Below, one piece after another: positions 62,502-64,000 of a stretch of 64,000 nt of DNA. The notes under the pieces were generated by a model. That model was given only the letters and a program-made list of their open reading frames with translations, was not told the DNA's origin and ran no database searches. This stretch comes from Euptelea pleiosperma (lineage: Eukaryota; Streptophyta; Magnoliopsida; Ranunculales; Eupteleaceae). Position 1 is the stretch's first letter; each line of letters starts with the position of its first letter. The DNA lies in NCBI GenBank assembly GCA_035048495.1, contig CM068545.1, forward strand, positions 45,874,450 to 45,938,449, given 5' to 3'. The translations under genes were made by a program, and so were the position numbers.

Positions 62502-64000
62502 AACTAGTTATAAGCTTGGGAATGTAACGCACAAACTGAGTCCAATTAGGGTCATTGACGCACGAATGCGGTAAACCTGTTCCGACAGTCCCGAATCTTG
62601 TTCCAACACTTCAAATGTGTTGAAACAATTGTAATAGAAGATATTGAGTCAAATTACGAAGTCCGATTGCGAAAAAGTAAGTAATTATAGGCTTAGGAAT
62701 GTAACAAACAAATTAAGTCCAATTAAAGACATTGACGAACGGATGGAGCAAACTTCTTCCGACTGTCCTAAATCTTGTTCCAACACTTCAAATGTGTTGA
62801 AATAATAGTAATGGAAGAGTTTGAGTCAAATTACGGGGTCCGGTTGCGAAAAAGTCACTAGTTATAGGCTTCGGAATGTAACACACAAACTCAGTCCAAT
62901 TAGCGACATTGACGCACGGATGGAGCAAAATTGTTTCGACTGTCCCGAATCTTTTTCAAACACTGCAAATGTGTTGAAACATTAGTAATAGAAGAGTTTG
63001 AGTCAAATTACGAGGTCCGGTTGCACAAAAGTCACTAGTTATAGGCTTCGAAATGTAACAAACAAACTGAGTCCAATTAGAGACATTGACGCACGGATGG
63101 AGCAAACTTGTTTCGACTGTCCCGAATCTTGTTCCAAGACTTTAAATGTGTTGAAACAATTGCAATGGAACAGATTGAGTCAAATTACGAGATCCGGTTG
63201 CGAAAAAGTCACTTGTTATAAGCTTAGGAGTGTAACGCACAAACTGAGTCCAATTATAGTCATTGACGCACGAACGGAGCAAACTTGTTCCGACTGTCCC
63301 GAATCTTGTTCCAAGTCTTCAAATGTGTTAAAACAATTGTAATAGAAGATATTGAGTCAAATTACGAGGTCCGGTTGTGAAAAAGTCACTAGTTATAAGC
63401 TAAGGAATGTAACGCACAAACTGAGTCCAATTAGAGTCATTGACGCACGAATGGGGCAAACTTGTTTCGACAGTCCCGAATCTTGTTCAACACTTCAAAT
63501 GTGTTAAAACAATTGTAATACAAGATATTGAGCGAAAATACGAAGTTCGGATACGAAAAAGTCAGTAATTATAGGCTTAGGAATGTAACACCCAAACTGA
63601 GTCCAATTAGAGACATTGACGAACGAATGGAGCAAACTTGTTCCGACTGTCCCGAATCTTTTTTCAACAGTTGAAATGTGTTAAAACAATTGTAATGGAA
63701 GATATTGAGTCAAATTACGAGGTCCGGTTGTGCAAACGTCACTAGTTATAAGCTTGGGAATGTAACGCACAAACTGAGTGCAATTGGAGTCATTTACGCA
63801 CGAATGGGGTAAACTTGTTCCGACAGTCCCGAATCTTGTTCCAACACATCAAATGCGTTAAAACAATTGTAATAGAAGATATTGAGTCAAATTACGGATT
63901 CCGATTGCGAAAAAGTAAGTAATTATAGGCTTAGGAATGTAACACACAAATTGAGTCCAATTAGAGACATTGACGAACGGATGGAGCAAACTTCTTTCGA
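62397..64000 (+). repeat. Satellite array resumes right of the LINE (M3 tail to M12, partial HOR)
   Basis: Satellite restarts inside M3 at aacttgttccg. Starts that follow are M4 62469, M5 62646, M6 62823, M7 63000, M8 63177, M9 63354 (176 bp), M10 63530, M11 63707 and M12 63884, cut by the window end. Order and orientation match the left array. M7 shares gagtttgag and tttcgactgtcc with copy 26 but with no other copy, and M8 has the aggagtg form of domain 3. Private changes include aattaagtcc (M5), aactcagtcc (M6), cttcgaaatg (M7), gagcgaaaat and gttgaaatg (M10) and caaacgtc (M11). Confidence 0.94.

Noticed and set aside
1..64000. CENP-B box in the satellite
   Set aside because: No monomer type shows the TTCG..A..CGGG-like core; ttcgactgtcccg looks superficially similar but lacks the required spacing.
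1..64000. tRNA, rRNA or other RNA genes
   Set aside because: No cloverleaf-like sequence or rRNA landmark was seen in either the satellite or the LINE.

Overview
The window is plant nuclear DNA. It is almost entirely a tandem satellite array, interrupted once by a broken L1-like LINE. The plant assignment rests on the LINE: its ORF1 protein has a DUF4283-like region followed by a CCHC knuckle, and its ORF2 encodes an AP-endonuclease plus reverse transcriptase, a combination typical of plant L1 elements. I cannot name the species or match the satellite to a named family. No cellular gene, rRNA, tRNA or CRISPR array was found.

Satellite structure. The basic monomer is 177 bp, always head to tail on the same strand. 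Fourteen distinguishable monomer types (M1 to M14, my labels) follow each other in fixed order and form a 2413-bp higher-order repeat (HOR). Twelve monomers are 177 bp, M9 is 176 bp, and M1 is a 113-bp monomer with a 64-bp internal deletion. I used the M1 start as the origin of each HOR copy.

Layout. Domain 1 (about 1-16972) holds full HORs (2412-2414 bp) mixed with a 13-monomer form (2236 bp) and an 8-monomer form (1352 bp), in an order that itself recurs. Domain 2 (16973-31091) alternates 2413-bp and 1489-bp forms, giving a 3902-bp super-repeat seen three times, then one full HOR. Domain 3 (31092-57870) starts with an expanded 21-monomer copy (3650 bp), continues with nine full copies of exactly 2413 bp (34742-56458), and ends in a partial copy carrying extra private substitutions.

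The LINE (about 57871-62396, + strand) has a pyrimidine-rich 5' leader, an intact ORF1 (461 codons) and an ORF2 disabled by an in-frame TAG and a frameshift. Its 3' end (zinc-finger/RNase H region, 3' UTR, poly(A)) is missing. The satellite breaks off in M9 on the left and resumes in late M3 on the right, so the LINE 3' end appears to have been lost together with roughly 1.3-1.4 kb of satellite. The array then continues M4 to M12 to the window end.

The array is best read as centromeric or pericentromeric satellite evolving by unequal exchange and block amplification. That location is an inference from monomer size and HOR structure; nothing in the sequence proves it.
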